Source of the DNA: JBAIYU01 sp036763085
Lineage (GTDB): Bacteria; Bacillota; Negativicutes; DSM-1736; Dendrosporobacteraceae
Length of the DNA stretch: 64,000 bases
Assembly (NCBI RefSeq): GCF_036763085.1
Contig: NZ_JBAIYU010000010.1
Coordinates: 62,001-126,000 of the forward strand
Direction: 5' to 3'
The translations under genes and the position numbers were made by a program. Positions 16,175-24,675 of the stretch are shown one piece after another (position 1 is the first letter of the stretch; every line of letters starts with the position of its first letter). The notes beneath the pieces are model-generated. The model had not been told where the DNA came from. It was given only the letters and a program-made list of their open reading frames with translations, and searched no databases.

Positions 16175-17092
16175 TTATACTAGTTCGCTCATTTTAGTCT
16201 CACTTTTTTGATCCGGCTTTAAGCTGCAAAGTTGTGATACAAGCATCCCGACCATCATTAGTATACAGCCAAAAATCTCACGTGCACCTAGATATTCATT
16301 AATAATAAGCCATCCGCCTATTGCTGCAAAAACCGTTTCCATACTAAGAATAATTGCAGCATGCGACGGCGAGGCTTTTTTCTGGCCAACTATCTGTAAT
16401 GTATAAGCAATACCGACGGAACAAATACCGCCGTATAGTATCGGAATACCAGCTTGAAGAATATCGTTTATAACTAAACTTTCAAAAATTAAAGCTGTAG
16501 CTAGACTAAAGATCGCACAAGTTACAAATTGAAAAAAGGCTAACTTAAGAGTATCAATTTGCTTAGAAAACTTATCTATTACTAAAATGTGCGCAGTCCA
16601 AAAAAAAGCGCCAACTAATTCAAGCAAGTCACCATACGAAATAGTTAAACTTTCTTTGACACACAGAAAATACAAGCCGATAACGGCTAAGACTGATCCT
16701 ATCCAAGTACTGCCCGGAATACGCTGATTTAAGAAAATACCAACCATAGGTACAAGCACGATATATAAGCAAGTTATAAATGCCGCTTTACCTGCCGTCG
16801 TGTATATTAAACCAATTTGCTGGAGGGAAGCAGCAATAAATAGAATTGTTCCAGCAAGAATGCCGACTTTTAATGAGCTTTTAACACACTTAGGCGATTC
16901 ACATCTGTCTATCTCCTTTGAATCCTCCTTAAAAAAGAACATCAGCGGTAACAACGACAGACTTCCCAGGGCAAATCTTATACCATTAAAGGTAAATGGT
17001 CCAACATGCTCCATTCCTACTCTTTGAGCAACAAATGCGAACCCCCAGATTGCCGCTGCTAGCAATAGCAGCATATTATACTTAAGTTTCAT
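16175..17092 (-). CDS. DMT-superfamily (EamA) transporter
   Basis: A 305-residue protein with ten membrane helices in two EamA repeats. The first begins LLAAAIWGFAFVAQRVGMEHVGPF. The second begins near GDLLELVGAFFWTAHILVI. YGGICSVGIAYTLQIVGQKKASPSHAAIILSMETVFA is cut here to its key feature, the conserved SxExVFA-like motif before the ninth helix. The family exports metabolites such as amino acids. It has its own promoter region and no obvious operon partner; substrate unknown. Confidence 0.88.
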   Translation of the reverse strand: MKLKYNMLLLLAAAIWGFAFVAQRVGMEHVGPFTFNGIRFALGSLSLLPLMFFFKEDSKEIDRCESPKCVKSSLKVGILAGTILFIAASLQQIGLIYTTAGKAAFITCLYIVLVPMVGIFLNQRIPGSTWIGSVLAVIGLYFLCVKESLTISYGDLLELVGAFFWTAHILVIDKFSKQIDTLKLAFFQFVTCAIFSLATALIFESLVINDILQAGIPILYGGICSVGIAYTLQIVGQKKASPSHAAIILSMETVFAAIGGWLIINEYLGAREIFGCILMMVGMLVSQLCSLKPDQKSETKMSELV

Positions 17093-17290
17093 CTCTGGAC
17101 TCCTTTGATCACACTTAGAATATTGTGATTGTAAACTATTAGAATTTTTAAGTCAATAACTTTCGACTTGTGTAAACTTGAATTATGCTAACAACAAAGA
17201 AAAACTCAGTAGAATTATTGTAAACTTCCCAATAAATTCAACTGAGATCTCACGGTCATATTTATTTTTAATTCTACAGCTATTTTTTAC

Positions 17291-18694
17291 TTATATCAAA
17301 AAAATTGCTAATAACGTCATCGCCAAGAATCCTGATATTACTGGTATTAAGTTTCGCCTTGCAAGTTCAAATGGACTTACATTACAGATTGCCGCTACAG
17401 CTATTAAACTCCAGGGTATCAAGGTTCCTCCGCCTGTAAATATACCTGCAATTTGCCCTAATGCTGTAAGTGTTGCGATTCCAGAACCGGTGGAAACGGA
17501 AAATAACTTAGCTAAGGAGCCAACTAGTGATATACCAGAAAATCCTGAGCCATCTAGCCCCGTTATGACACCCACAATAGTCATTGTAAATGCGCCAATT
17601 ACAGCATTTATCGGCACACTATTTGCCATAGCTATACCTAAATCATTAACTAATCCGCTAGAACCTGCCGGAAGAACTTTGCCATAGATAGCTGTAAAAC
17701 CACTATCTCCTAGATAGAAGAAAGCGGCAATAGGAATAATTGGTCCAAAAACTGTAATACCAAATTTAAAACCCTCTACTAGATAAGTCGTTGTCTTCTC
17801 AAGTACTTTAGTTCTATGTACCACCAATGTAATTACTATTAGTATTAAAATCGCAGTTCCTCCTATGAGTGCTGTTGCATCACCACCTCTTAGCTCTAGT
17901 AGATACATTACCAGCACATCGACAGCGAATAAAATAGGCACCATTGCAGCTAATATCTTTTTCGCAGTTTCAGATAAAGAGGCATCTTCTTCATTTCTTT
18001 CTACAGTAATAATATCTGGTAAAGCGGTGTCAGGCTCCACAGATAATTTACCAAAGGCAATATCACGCTGAAGCATCCAATAAGCAACACTCACCGTTAC
18101 TATACCCATCACAAAAAGCAATGGAATACTGGCATTTACTACGTCTTGCACTGGTATGCCAGCAGCTCCGGCTGTCAGTTTTGGAGCAGCTTGAATAACC
18201 CAGTCACCCGATAAAGCAATTCCATGACCGAATAAATTCATGGCCATTGCCACACCGATAGCCGGTAAACCGACCCTACGGCCTACTGGAAGCAGAACGG
18301 CCCCCATAAGGGCTGCCGCTGGTGACGGCCAAAAAAACCATGAAATAACCATCATAAATATCCCGATAACCCAATACGCAGCTTTTTGCGATCTAATAAT
18401 TCGAGCAAATGGTGCGACCATATACTCATTTACACCCGTTATTGCTAACGCTGTGCTCATTGCAACAATAAGAGAAATAACTAGAATTGTCCCAGCCAAT
18501 TCATTAATTGCGTAAATAAAACTGTTAAAGATTCCAATTATAGCTTGACTTAAGCTTCCTTTAGCAAAAAATCCGATTAATAATATTCCAATAATGCAGA
18601 CTAAACTGCTGTCTCTACGCATTACCATTGCGGCAATAATCAGTAGAATAAACATTGAAAACGTCCAATGCAGCAAGGTAATTTCAATATTCAT
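17291..18694 (-). CDS. multi-pass membrane transporter, ion-transporter-superfamily-like
   Basis: A 467-residue protein with about 12-13 hydrophobic helices. SWFFWPSPAAALMGAVLLPVG and NLFGHGIALSGDWVIQAAPK look like paired re-entrant loops, as in GntP/CitM/NhaC-type carriers, though I cannot name the exact family. The start is ATG 18694, preceded by AAAGGGGAGGG; the longer reading from 18730 merely translates that ribosome binding site. The loop between helices 7 and 8 is acidic. No catabolic gene is adjacent, so the substrate is not predicted. Confidence 0.75.
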   Translation of the reverse strand: MNIEITLLHWTFSMFILLIIAAMVMRRDSSLVCIIGILLIGFFAKGSLSQAIIGIFNSFIYAINELAGTILVISLIVAMSTALAITGVNEYMVAPFARIIRSQKAAYWVIGIFMMVISWFFWPSPAAALMGAVLLPVGRRVGLPAIGVAMAMNLFGHGIALSGDWVIQAAPKLTAGAAGIPVQDVVNASIPLLFVMGIVTVSVAYWMLQRDIAFGKLSVEPDTALPDIITVERNEEDASLSETAKKILAAMVPILFAVDVLVMYLLELRGGDATALIGGTAILILIVITLVVHRTKVLEKTTTYLVEGFKFGITVFGPIIPIAAFFYLGDSGFTAIYGKVLPAGSSGLVNDLGIAMANSVPINAVIGAFTMTIVGVITGLDGSGFSGISLVGSLAKLFSVSTGSGIATLTALGQIAGIFTGGGTLIPWSLIAVAAICNVSPFELARRNLIPVISGFLAMTLLAIFLI

Positions 18695-18776
18695 TGATAT
18701 CCCTCCCCTTTCAAGAAGTTTATTCTCCATGACATTTTATGATAAGGAAACTTAAAGGAGACACCCCGAAAATAAA

Positions 18777-18816
18777 AAAACTCTAGAATTAGGATAATAC
18801 CTCTTTCTAGAGTTTT
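18777..18816 (-). terminator. terminator of the peroxiredoxin / GKGFART operon
   Basis: AAAACTCTAGAA / TTCTAGAGTTTT stem with an A-run 5' (U-run on the minus strand), 9 bp past the stop at 18825. Confidence 0.8.
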
Positions 18817-18824
18817 CAAGCTAT

Positions 18825-19133
18825 TTATTTAGGCTGTTCAGTTTTAGCAAAGCCTTTACCAGGACCGTCAGGTAAAGCACAATCCTCTGGAGCTATATCA
18901 TTACTATCAGTACGTGCAAAACCTTTTCCTGCAGTACTGCAATCACGCTTTCCGTTAATACCGCATGCTTGCCCTATTTCTTCATCAGCATCGGTTCTAG
19001 CAAACCCTTTTCCTTGTCCCGATGGTAGTGGGCAATTTTCTGCCACTATATCATTATCTTCTGTCCGTGCAAAACCTTTACCAGCACTGCTGCAATCATT
19101 AACTATAGTTTCTTTTTCTTTAACCTCAGACAT
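18825..19133 (-). CDS. GKGFART tandem-repeat protein
   Basis: A 102-residue acidic protein with four copies of GKGFA(R/K)T. They are organised as two similar 33-residue units, each of the form DCS(S/T)AGKGFART...E(N/D)C(P/A)LP.G.GKGFA(R/K)T. Five cysteines sit at regular places beside the repeats. There is no signal peptide. The start is ATG 19133, with AGGAGGG 8 bases upstream; GTG 19142 is a weaker alternative. It follows the peroxiredoxin gene by 53 bp without a terminator, so it is probably co-expressed from the Fur/PerR-box promoter. Function is unknown; a redox or metal-binding role is suggested only by context and cysteines. Confidence 0.8.
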   Translation of the reverse strand: MSEVKEKETIVNDCSSAGKGFARTEDNDIVAENCPLPSGQGKGFARTDADEEIGQACGINGKRDCSTAGKGFARTDSNDIAPEDCALPDGPGKGFAKTEQPK

Positions 19134-19186
19134 TCTTAACACCCTCCTAAAATTTTTTTAGTTTTAAACATATTAACCACTATGTA

Positions 19187-19720
19187 TTAAATGGTTCTTT
19201 CACCTGGCTGCCAGTCGATTGGGCAAAGACCGCCTGTCTGGAGTGCCTGCAGAACACGAAGTGTTTCTTCAATACTTCTTCCTACACTTAAGTCTGTAAC
19301 GACTTGATAACGCAGTATTCCGTCAGGATCTATTATATACAGCCCACGAAGCGCTATTCCTTCTTCTTCAATTAGAACACCATAGTCACGCGCTACCTGC
19401 TTTGTAATATCTGATGCTAGAGGATAATCTAGTCCGCCTAGACCACCTTCATCGCGTGATGTTTTTACCCATGCTCTATGTGAATAAACACTATCAGTAC
19501 TTACTCCCAGTACTTCCGCCCCAAGTTGTGTAAACTCGGCAATCCGTGAATTAAAGCCCCTTATTTCTGTTGGGCAAACAAATGTAAAGTCGAGAGGATA
19601 GAAGAAAAGAACAAGCCACTTACCTTGATAATCCGAAAGACTTACTACATGATCAAGCGACTCAAGATTTTTTGTAGTCGACATTGAAAAATCTGGTGCT
19701 TTTTTACCCACTTTAAGCAT
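19187..19720 (-). CDS. 2-Cys peroxiredoxin (AhpC/TSA family)
   Basis: A 177-residue thiol peroxidase that reduces hydrogen peroxide and organic peroxides. The peroxidatic cysteine is Cys49 in DFTFVCPTE, and the resolving cysteine is Cys166 in GGLCPIDWQPGE, as in typical 2-Cys enzymes. Length is slightly short of AhpC. GGAAGGGG precedes the ATG. Its promoter overlaps a Fur-family palindrome, consistent with peroxide or iron control. The GKGFART-repeat gene follows 53 bp downstream. Confidence 0.93.
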   Translation of the reverse strand: MLKVGKKAPDFSMSTTKNLESLDHVVSLSDYQGKWLVLFFYPLDFTFVCPTEIRGFNSRIAEFTQLGAEVLGVSTDSVYSHRAWVKTSRDEGGLGGLDYPLASDITKQVARDYGVLIEEEGIALRGLYIIDPDGILRYQVVTDLSVGRSIEETLRVLQALQTGGLCPIDWQPGERTI

Positions 19721-19740
19721 TATATTCTAACCCCTTCCAT

Positions 19741-19789
19741 TGATAATTATTATTAATTAAATAATATTATCAATTTATTTGTTTGTCAA
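19741..19789 (-). promoter_or_regulatory. peroxiredoxin promoter with overlapping Fur/PerR-type operator
   Basis: On the minus strand, TTGACA (19789-19784) and TATTAT (19766-19761) have a 17-bp spacer. The 32 bp at 19741-19772 form a near-perfect palindrome covering the -10 region. TGATAATTATTATTA (19741-19755) fits the 7-1-7 Fur/PerR box with one mismatch. Confidence 0.7.
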
Positions 19790-19976
19790 TATTTTTTTAA
19801 TAAAAATTACCAATTTTTTTAAAATTTTGTATATAAAAAATACTATGGCATATTAAAAGAATTTATTCTTTTTTTTAAAACAGTCAGTTTAAATTACCAG
19901 GAATCATAGGGCTTAAGAAAAGAAAAACTATTATTAAGTGCTAGCTTTTTGACATTAAAAATTGGAGGGATTCAAA

Positions 19977-20510
19977 ATGGAGAAAAAATCAGCTAAAAAT
20001 AAGCAGCTACGCCGCAAATCAAAACGTGCAGCAGCAGCTTTTGCCGTTGCTGCAATTATGGCTGGAGCTGCTTTACCTGGAATTCCAATGGCTCAAGCAT
20101 CTGCCGCTGAAGCTCCTCCTGTCACCGTGAAACATGTTAAATCTGATAAAGCCGAAAAATCCAAACCACCAGGACGAGGCTGGCATGAACACAAGCACGG
20201 CTGGCCTAGCTCAGACGAAAATCAAGGCTGGTATGAAGATGGACGAATATATTATCGCAGTGACAATTATAACCATCACACTAATTGGCGTTTGGCTCAC
20301 CAATACTTTAACCCAATTTCGTTTGTAAAAGATGCTGGTTATAAATATGGTTTTGATCGATACAGAGATTCCTTTACTCTAGTATCACAATCCCGTGATA
20401 GTGCTACAGTTATGGTAGAAAAAAACCTAACTGGTGAAAAATATATTGTCGACTTAGATCGAGACTATTATAATGATTGGAGTGTCGAAGACGTAAAACG
20501 AATTAAGTAG
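19977..20510 (+). CDS. secreted basic/aromatic protein of unknown function
   Basis: A 177-residue protein. A long positively charged N-region (KKSAKNKQLRRKSKRAA) leads into a hydrophobic core and a signal peptidase site near AQASAAEA. The mature part begins with a Lys/Pro-rich segment, then a His/Trp/Tyr-rich segment (GWHEHKHGW), then a soluble domain of about 100 residues. GGAGGG lies 7 bases before ATG 19977. No family recognised. The unusually basic signal region is common in Gram-positive or diderm Firmicute secreted proteins. Confidence 0.7.
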   Translation: MEKKSAKNKQLRRKSKRAAAAFAVAAIMAGAALPGIPMAQASAAEAPPVTVKHVKSDKAEKSKPPGRGWHEHKHGWPSSDENQGWYEDGRIYYRSDNYNHHTNWRLAHQYFNPISFVKDAGYKYGFDRYRDSFTLVSQSRDSATVMVEKNLTGEKYIVDLDRDYYNDWSVEDVKRIK

Positions 20511-20604
20511 TTTTCAACAATTTGTATGAATGAGTATTACAACGTATAACTAAGCTAGATCGTAGCAAAATATAAAAACTAATAAAGATGGCCGATAGGA
20601 AAGA

Positions 20605-20633
20605 TTGAGCAGACTCAACTTATGTGATATCAT
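20605..20633 (+). promoter_or_regulatory. promoter of the 6S-like RNA
   Basis: TTGAGC (20605-20610) and TATCAT (20628-20633) with a 17-bp spacer, placing transcription start near 20640. Confidence 0.6.
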
Positions 20634-20640
20634 AGCTTTT

Positions 20641-20825
20641 ACTTTAAATCATGTGGCCTGCGATACGCGTCAACTAAATATGTCCAACCTACTTTATTAT
20701 ATAGGGAATTTGATGATATGCAGCTGTCGCGCCTCCTAAGCGTGGATGACAAAAACATATCTTATAATACCCACCTGCGAGCAGCAGGTTTGGACATATA
20801 AAGAAGACGGTATTGCGGGCTTTCT
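20641..20825 (+). ncRNA. ssrS: 6S-like structured RNA
   Basis: About 185 bases with no ORF fold into one interrupted rod. The closing stem pairs GGCCTGCGATAC (20655-20666) with GTATTGCGGGCT (20810-20821). The second stem pairs TATGTCCAACCT (20679-20690) with AGGTTTGGACATA (20786-20798). A large bubble (about 24 bases on each side) follows, with a small CCTGC/GCAGG hairpin on its 3' side. The tip pairs GATATG/CATATC and TGTC/GACA. This is the architecture of 6S RNA, which binds sigma-A RNA polymerase as a promoter mimic. A promoter lies before it and a strong terminator after it. The symbol rests on structure only. Confidence 0.6.
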
Positions 20826-20873
20826 TATTAAAAGAAGGGATTTACCAAAATGGTAAATCCCTTCTTTTAATAA
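20825..20873 (+). terminator. terminator of the 6S-like RNA
   Basis: A long near-perfect palindrome with arms TTATTAAAAGAAGGGATTTA and its complement and a short AAAA loop. T-rich sequence follows (TTTTAATAAG). Confidence 0.8.
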
Positions 20874-20919
20874 GAAATAAGTCCTTTTTTTAGGCTTATG
20901 TATTAGAAATTAGTAAAGA

Positions 20920-20948
20920 TTGACAGGCAAACACTGTAGGAATATACT
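20920..20948 (+). promoter_or_regulatory. promoter of the hydroxyacid dehydrogenase gene
   Basis: TTGACA (20920-20925) and TATACT (20943-20948) with a 17-bp spacer, 36 bp before the start codon. Confidence 0.75.
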
Positions 20949-20983
20949 TATAGTGTAAATATTCTAACTTTAGGGGGGCAATT

Positions 20984-21937
20984 ATGAAAGCCGTATTTCT
21001 TAATGCCGCAAAATTGGATTTTGATAACAAATTAGATTTTTCACCACTTACTACTTTAACTACTTTAACTAATTATGACTCCAGCGAAAATGATGAGATT
21101 TTAGCAAGGGTTCAAGATCAAGATATTATTATTACCAAAGAGCTGCCAGTAGGCAGAGATGTAATTTCTCAGTTTCCTCCCTCAGTTAAGCTTATCTGCG
21201 AAGCAGGCACCGGTTACAATAATATTGATATCGTTGCCGCTAGAGAAAAAAATATTGATGTCTGCAATATACCAAGTTATAGTACTGAAGCAGTCGCTCA
21301 GTTAGCTATTACTTTTGTGTTAAATTTAAGTGCTTCATTACCTCAACAGCATCATATGTTATCGCGCAAAGATTTCAGTAATTTTACTAATTTCTTGAGC
21401 GTTCCGCATTTCGAGCTGCAAGGGAAGACACTTGGGGTTATAGGCGCTGGCGCTATCGGCCGAAACACTGTACGGCTTGGTCTAGCTCTCGGAATGAATG
21501 TCATTATATATGATCCGTTTCCAAAAACTTTTGGAGAAGACGTTAAGTTCGTTTCAATAGAAGAAGTGCTTAAGCAAAGTGATTTTATCTCTTTGCACTG
21601 CCCACTGACTGCCGATACAAAACATATCATTAATAAAGAAAGACTCAGCTTAATGAAGCCTTCTGCTTACATAGTTAATACATCAAGAGGAGCACTTATT
21701 AATGAAGCGGATTTAATTGAAGCTCTCCGCAACGGCCAAATCGCAGGAGCTGGACTTGATGTTCAAGAAATTGAGCCGCCATCTACGGATAATCCTCTTT
21801 TTGAGATGGAAAATGTTATAATGACACCTCATATTGGCTGGCGCCGTTATGAGTCCAGACAAAGACTAGTTAATTTGATGGGTGATAATATTAATGCTTT
21901 CATCGAAGGCAGCCCGATTAATGTTGTAAATAAATAG
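20984..21937 (+). CDS. D-2-hydroxyacid dehydrogenase (NAD-dependent)
   Basis: A 317-residue oxidoreductase interconverting 2-oxo acids and D-2-hydroxy acids. The NAD-binding GAGAIG fingerprint lies in LGVIGAGAIGRNTVRLGLAL near residue 150. Downstream are the catalytic Arg (NTSRGALINE), Glu (GLDVQEIEPP) and His (MTPHIGW). Length and motif order match the family. AGGGGGGCAATT precedes the ATG. Candidates include glycerate, lactate or phosphoglycerate-like dehydrogenases; the substrate is not resolved. It is monocistronic, with its own promoter and terminator. Confidence 0.92.
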   Translation: MKAVFLNAAKLDFDNKLDFSPLTTLTTLTNYDSSENDEILARVQDQDIIITKELPVGRDVISQFPPSVKLICEAGTGYNNIDIVAAREKNIDVCNIPSYSTEAVAQLAITFVLNLSASLPQQHHMLSRKDFSNFTNFLSVPHFELQGKTLGVIGAGAIGRNTVRLGLALGMNVIIYDPFPKTFGEDVKFVSIEEVLKQSDFISLHCPLTADTKHIINKERLSLMKPSAYIVNTSRGALINEADLIEALRNGQIAGAGLDVQEIEPPSTDNPLFEMENVIMTPHIGWRRYESRQRLVNLMGDNINAFIEGSPINVVNK

Positions 21938-21956
21938 TTGTTGATTTCAAATATAA

Positions 21957-21995
21957 AGATAAAAGTGCGTACTAATAGGCACTTTTATCTTTTTT
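21957..21995. terminator. terminator of the dehydrogenase gene
   Basis: AGATAAAAGTGC / GCACTTTTATCT stem followed by TTTTT on the plus strand. The converging small gene's stop codon lies inside the hairpin. Confidence 0.85.
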
Positions 21996-22152
21996 CTTTA
22001 GAATAATCTTCTGGATTTAACCACTCACCATTACCACGAGTTTCAAAGCTAATTTTTGCTTCATGGGTCAATTGTCGTAAAATACTTGGCAAGTCTCTTA
22101 GTAGTTCTTCTATTTCTTCCTCAGTTAGCTTTATATCAAAGTCGTTACTCAT
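21985..22152 (-). CDS. hypothetical acidic 55-residue protein
   Basis: The reverse strand encodes MSNDFDIKLTEEEIEELLRD...EDYSKEKR, strongly acidic at the N-terminus and probably helical. GGCGGAGG lies 6 bases before the ATG at 22152. Its stop codon falls within the terminator hairpin of the converging dehydrogenase gene, so both genes may use it. No family recognised. The codon pattern and ribosome binding site support a real gene. Confidence 0.65.
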   Translation of the reverse strand: MSNDFDIKLTEEEIEELLRDLPSILRQLTHEAKISFETRGNGEWLNPEDYSKEKR

Positions 22153-22334
22153 AAAACCTCCGCCAAATATGTAATATAGTTCTTTATAGTTGCTTTATTT
22201 TATTTAAATGTAACATAAGTTTTTAATATATATGTTAAAACAAAGTTAATTTAAGATAATGATTTCCCTAAATTTAAGTTTAAATATTCGTTAAGTGACT
22301 TAATCGTTACCTACCAAATCAGCTGACTACTCTA

Positions 22335-22374
22335 AAAACAGAAGGATTTAGCAAATGCTAGACCCTTCTGTTTT
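22335..22374 (-). terminator. terminator of the cyclase/zwf operon
   Basis: AAAACAGAAGG / CCTTCTGTTTT with an inner TTAGC/GCTA stem, between two minus-strand genes. Confidence 0.75.
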
Positions 22375-22403
22375 ACGGTACCATAATATTACATGATAGT
22401 AAT

Positions 22404-23030
22404 TTAACCAACAACATCAATTAATAATGCCCTAGCTGGCGCTGCTTCAGCTCCAGCAATATTAATTGGCGCTGCTACAAGTAAATATTCTCCTTCCTTG
22501 ACTGAGCTAAGCCTAAGCCCCTCAATTATTACAATATCTGCACCGAATAACAACTTGTGAGTATCATGGTCTGCTTGGTTCCGTTCAATTCCTAATGCAT
22601 CAATCCCTACGCCCTTAATGCATTTTTTTACCAAATATTCAGCTCCTGATTTGTCTAAATAAACAAAATCACCTTCAAGCAAGTTTTCAAAAGAATTCTT
22701 AGTCTTCAACAATATAAAATCACACTCTTGAATATTTTGGTCTATCAAGTGATCTTTTGTAATTTTCTCTTGAATAGCCTGTAAATCTAAGACCTTACAC
22801 TTAGTTACAACCTTATCTAGCGGTAATTTATCAATTGTATATCCATTCAAAAGCATATGAAGCGGGGCGTCTACGTGTGTTCCTGTATGCAGATTCATTT
22901 CAATTTTACTTTCATACACCGAGTTAACGATAAAATCACTTTCAGTCTTTAGCGCAGGTCTTTTAGTGTTTTTACCTTTATACACTGGCATATCGTAATG
23001 AACACTCATAGATACGTCAAATATTTTCAA
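22404..23030 (-). CDS. cyclase family protein (KynB/arylformamidase-like)
   Basis: A 208-residue hydrolase of the PF04199 fold. The metal-binding motif HTGTHVDAP at about 69-77 is diagnostic. The later DALGIERNQADHDTHKLLF supplies further metal or substrate residues. Family members hydrolyse N-formylkynurenine, isatin or other cyclic amides, so the name does not fix the substrate. It begins 15 bp after the glucose-6-phosphate dehydrogenase gene and is likely to share its transcript. No kynurenine pathway gene is nearby. Confidence 0.85.
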   Translation of the reverse strand: MKIFDVSMSVHYDMPVYKGKNTKRPALKTESDFIVNSVYESKIEMNLHTGTHVDAPLHMLLNGYTIDKLPLDKVVTKCKVLDLQAIQEKITKDHLIDQNIQECDFILLKTKNSFENLLEGDFVYLDKSGAEYLVKKCIKGVGIDALGIERNQADHDTHKLLFGADIVIIEGLRLSSVKEGEYLLVAAPINIAGAEAAPARALLIDVVG

Positions 23031-23045
23031 TTACCTCTCCTCCTG

Positions 23046-24536
23046 TCAATCCCACCACTTACGGCCGTCACACTCTATTAGCTCGTTAGCTTGCCTTGGC
23101 CCCATAGTACCGGCTTGATAATTAGGATATTCAAGGTTCTTCTGCTTTTGATGCTCTATAATTTTATCGATAAAACCCCAAGCCGCTTCTACCTCATCCC
23201 ATCGTGAAAACAAAGTATTGTCACCGCGCAATATGTCTAAAATGAGCCTTTCGTAAGCTTCAGGTGTATTCCCAGTGGTACTGCATGCATTACCTGTATC
23301 CATTCTAGTTGATATTATTTCTCCTGTTGTTCCGAATTTTCTGGTATTAAATTGAAAGCAAACTCCAACCTCCGGCTGTATTTTTATTACGAGAACGTTA
23401 GCATGATGATCAAATTTGTCCTTGAAGTATAGAAGCGGTGGAGCTGCTTTAAACTGAATAACAATCTTTCCCTCGTTACTTCCTAATCGTTTCCCTGTAC
23501 GTATGTAAAACGGTGTACCAGCCCAGCGAAAATTTTGAACAAACAATTTCATGGCAACAAATGTTTCGGTTGTTGATGATGCTGAAATTTTCTCTTCTTC
23601 TTTATATCCAGAAACTGCTTTGCCTTCCACTAGTCCGCTGCCATATTGCCCAAAAACTATATTGTGGTCAATTGAATTAGACGAAAATGGCTCAATGGCT
23701 TGAATTACTTTCAGCTTTTCAGTTCTTATTGAGTCAGGGGTAAGTTGTACAGGTGGTTCCATAGCAACTAAGGAAAGCGTCTGAAGCACATGATTCTGTA
23801 CCATATCTCTCATGGCGCCGGAAGTCTCATAATATCCGCCCCGACTTCCAACACCTGCTTTTTCACTTAATAGTATTTGGATATTGTCAATATACTTGTT
23901 ATTCCACACAGATTCAAAAACAGAATTGCAAAACCTGAGTACCATAATATTTTGAATCATTTCTTTGCCAAGGTAATGATCAATTCGATAGATATTCTTT
24001 TCACTGAAGGCACCGCTTAATTTATCATTAAGGCTTTTTGCACTTTTTAAATCCTTTCCAAAAGGTTTCTCTATAACAAGTCTCTGCCAAGAACCGCTTC
24101 TTTTAGCAAGTTCATAACAGTGCAGCCCATTAACAATTGGCTCAAAATATTCAGGTGCTACAGCAAGGTAGAATGTCCTATTACCAGCTGTATTGTGTTT
24201 TTCATCTATTGATTCTAAATATGCCTGTAATCTCACGTATCCAGCCGAATCCAAAAAGTCAAATTGCAAATAATAAATCAAACTGCTCAATTTATCCCAA
24301 ATATCTTTAGCTATTTTGTTACGGGAATACTTATTAATAGCTTGGAATGCCTCTTGCCGATATTGTTCAACAGTTTTTTCTTTTCTACCAATTGCGACTA
24401 CTGCAAAACTTTCAGGCAGTAAGCTTTCACTGACAAGATTGTATAATGCTGGCAGCAGTTTTCTGTTAGTCAGATCACCAGTGCCGCCAAAAATGACAAG
24501 GATAGATGATATTTCTTTATCACTACTCACTAACAC
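23046..24536 (-). CDS. zwf: glucose-6-phosphate 1-dehydrogenase
   Basis: About 496 residues. The N-terminal GGTGDLTNRKLLPALYN binds NADP. The catalytic signature RIDHYLGKEMIQN is near residue 195, with EKPFGKDLKSA before it. The enzyme oxidises glucose-6-phosphate to 6-phosphogluconolactone, the first step of the oxidative pentose phosphate pathway, and supplies NADPH. Several GTG starts are possible: GTG 24536 has a GGGGGTGA ribosome binding site at good spacing, while GTG 24548 overlaps that site. Neither gnd nor pgl is adjacent; a cyclase gene follows. Confidence 0.95.
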   Translation of the reverse strand: MLVSSDKEISSILVIFGGTGDLTNRKLLPALYNLVSESLLPESFAVVAIGRKEKTVEQYRQEAFQAINKYSRNKIAKDIWDKLSSLIYYLQFDFLDSAGYVRLQAYLESIDEKHNTAGNRTFYLAVAPEYFEPIVNGLHCYELAKRSGSWQRLVIEKPFGKDLKSAKSLNDKLSGAFSEKNIYRIDHYLGKEMIQNIMVLRFCNSVFESVWNNKYIDNIQILLSEKAGVGSRGGYYETSGAMRDMVQNHVLQTLSLVAMEPPVQLTPDSIRTEKLKVIQAIEPFSSNSIDHNIVFGQYGSGLVEGKAVSGYKEEEKISASSTTETFVAMKLFVQNFRWAGTPFYIRTGKRLGSNEGKIVIQFKAAPPLLYFKDKFDHHANVLVIKIQPEVGVCFQFNTRKFGTTGEIISTRMDTGNACSTTGNTPEAYERLILDILRGDNTLFSRWDEVEAAWGFIDKIIEHQKQKNLEYPNYQAGTMGPRQANELIECDGRKWWD

Positions 24537-24631
24537 AGTTGTTTTCACCCCCTAGAAAGATTCCTAGAGAAATTAATACTCCTTCTAGAATATGTAGGGA
24601 TTAGCTAAAAGTGTTTGTTCGTTGTTTTAAA

Positions 24632-24657
24632 AAAGAAAAACCGCCCAAAGAGGGCGG
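24632..24657 (-). terminator. terminator of the YitT-family gene
   Basis: CCGCCC / GGGCGG stem (24641-24657). On the minus strand it is followed by TTTTTCTTTT. Confidence 0.75.
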
Positions 24658-24675
24658 CGTAGTAGCAAAACAAGG

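Noticed and set aside
18825..19133. GKGFART protein as a multi-core RiPP precursor
   Set aside because: No modifying enzyme, protease or exporter is adjacent; the only radical SAM gene in the window is moaA. The neighbour is a peroxiredoxin.
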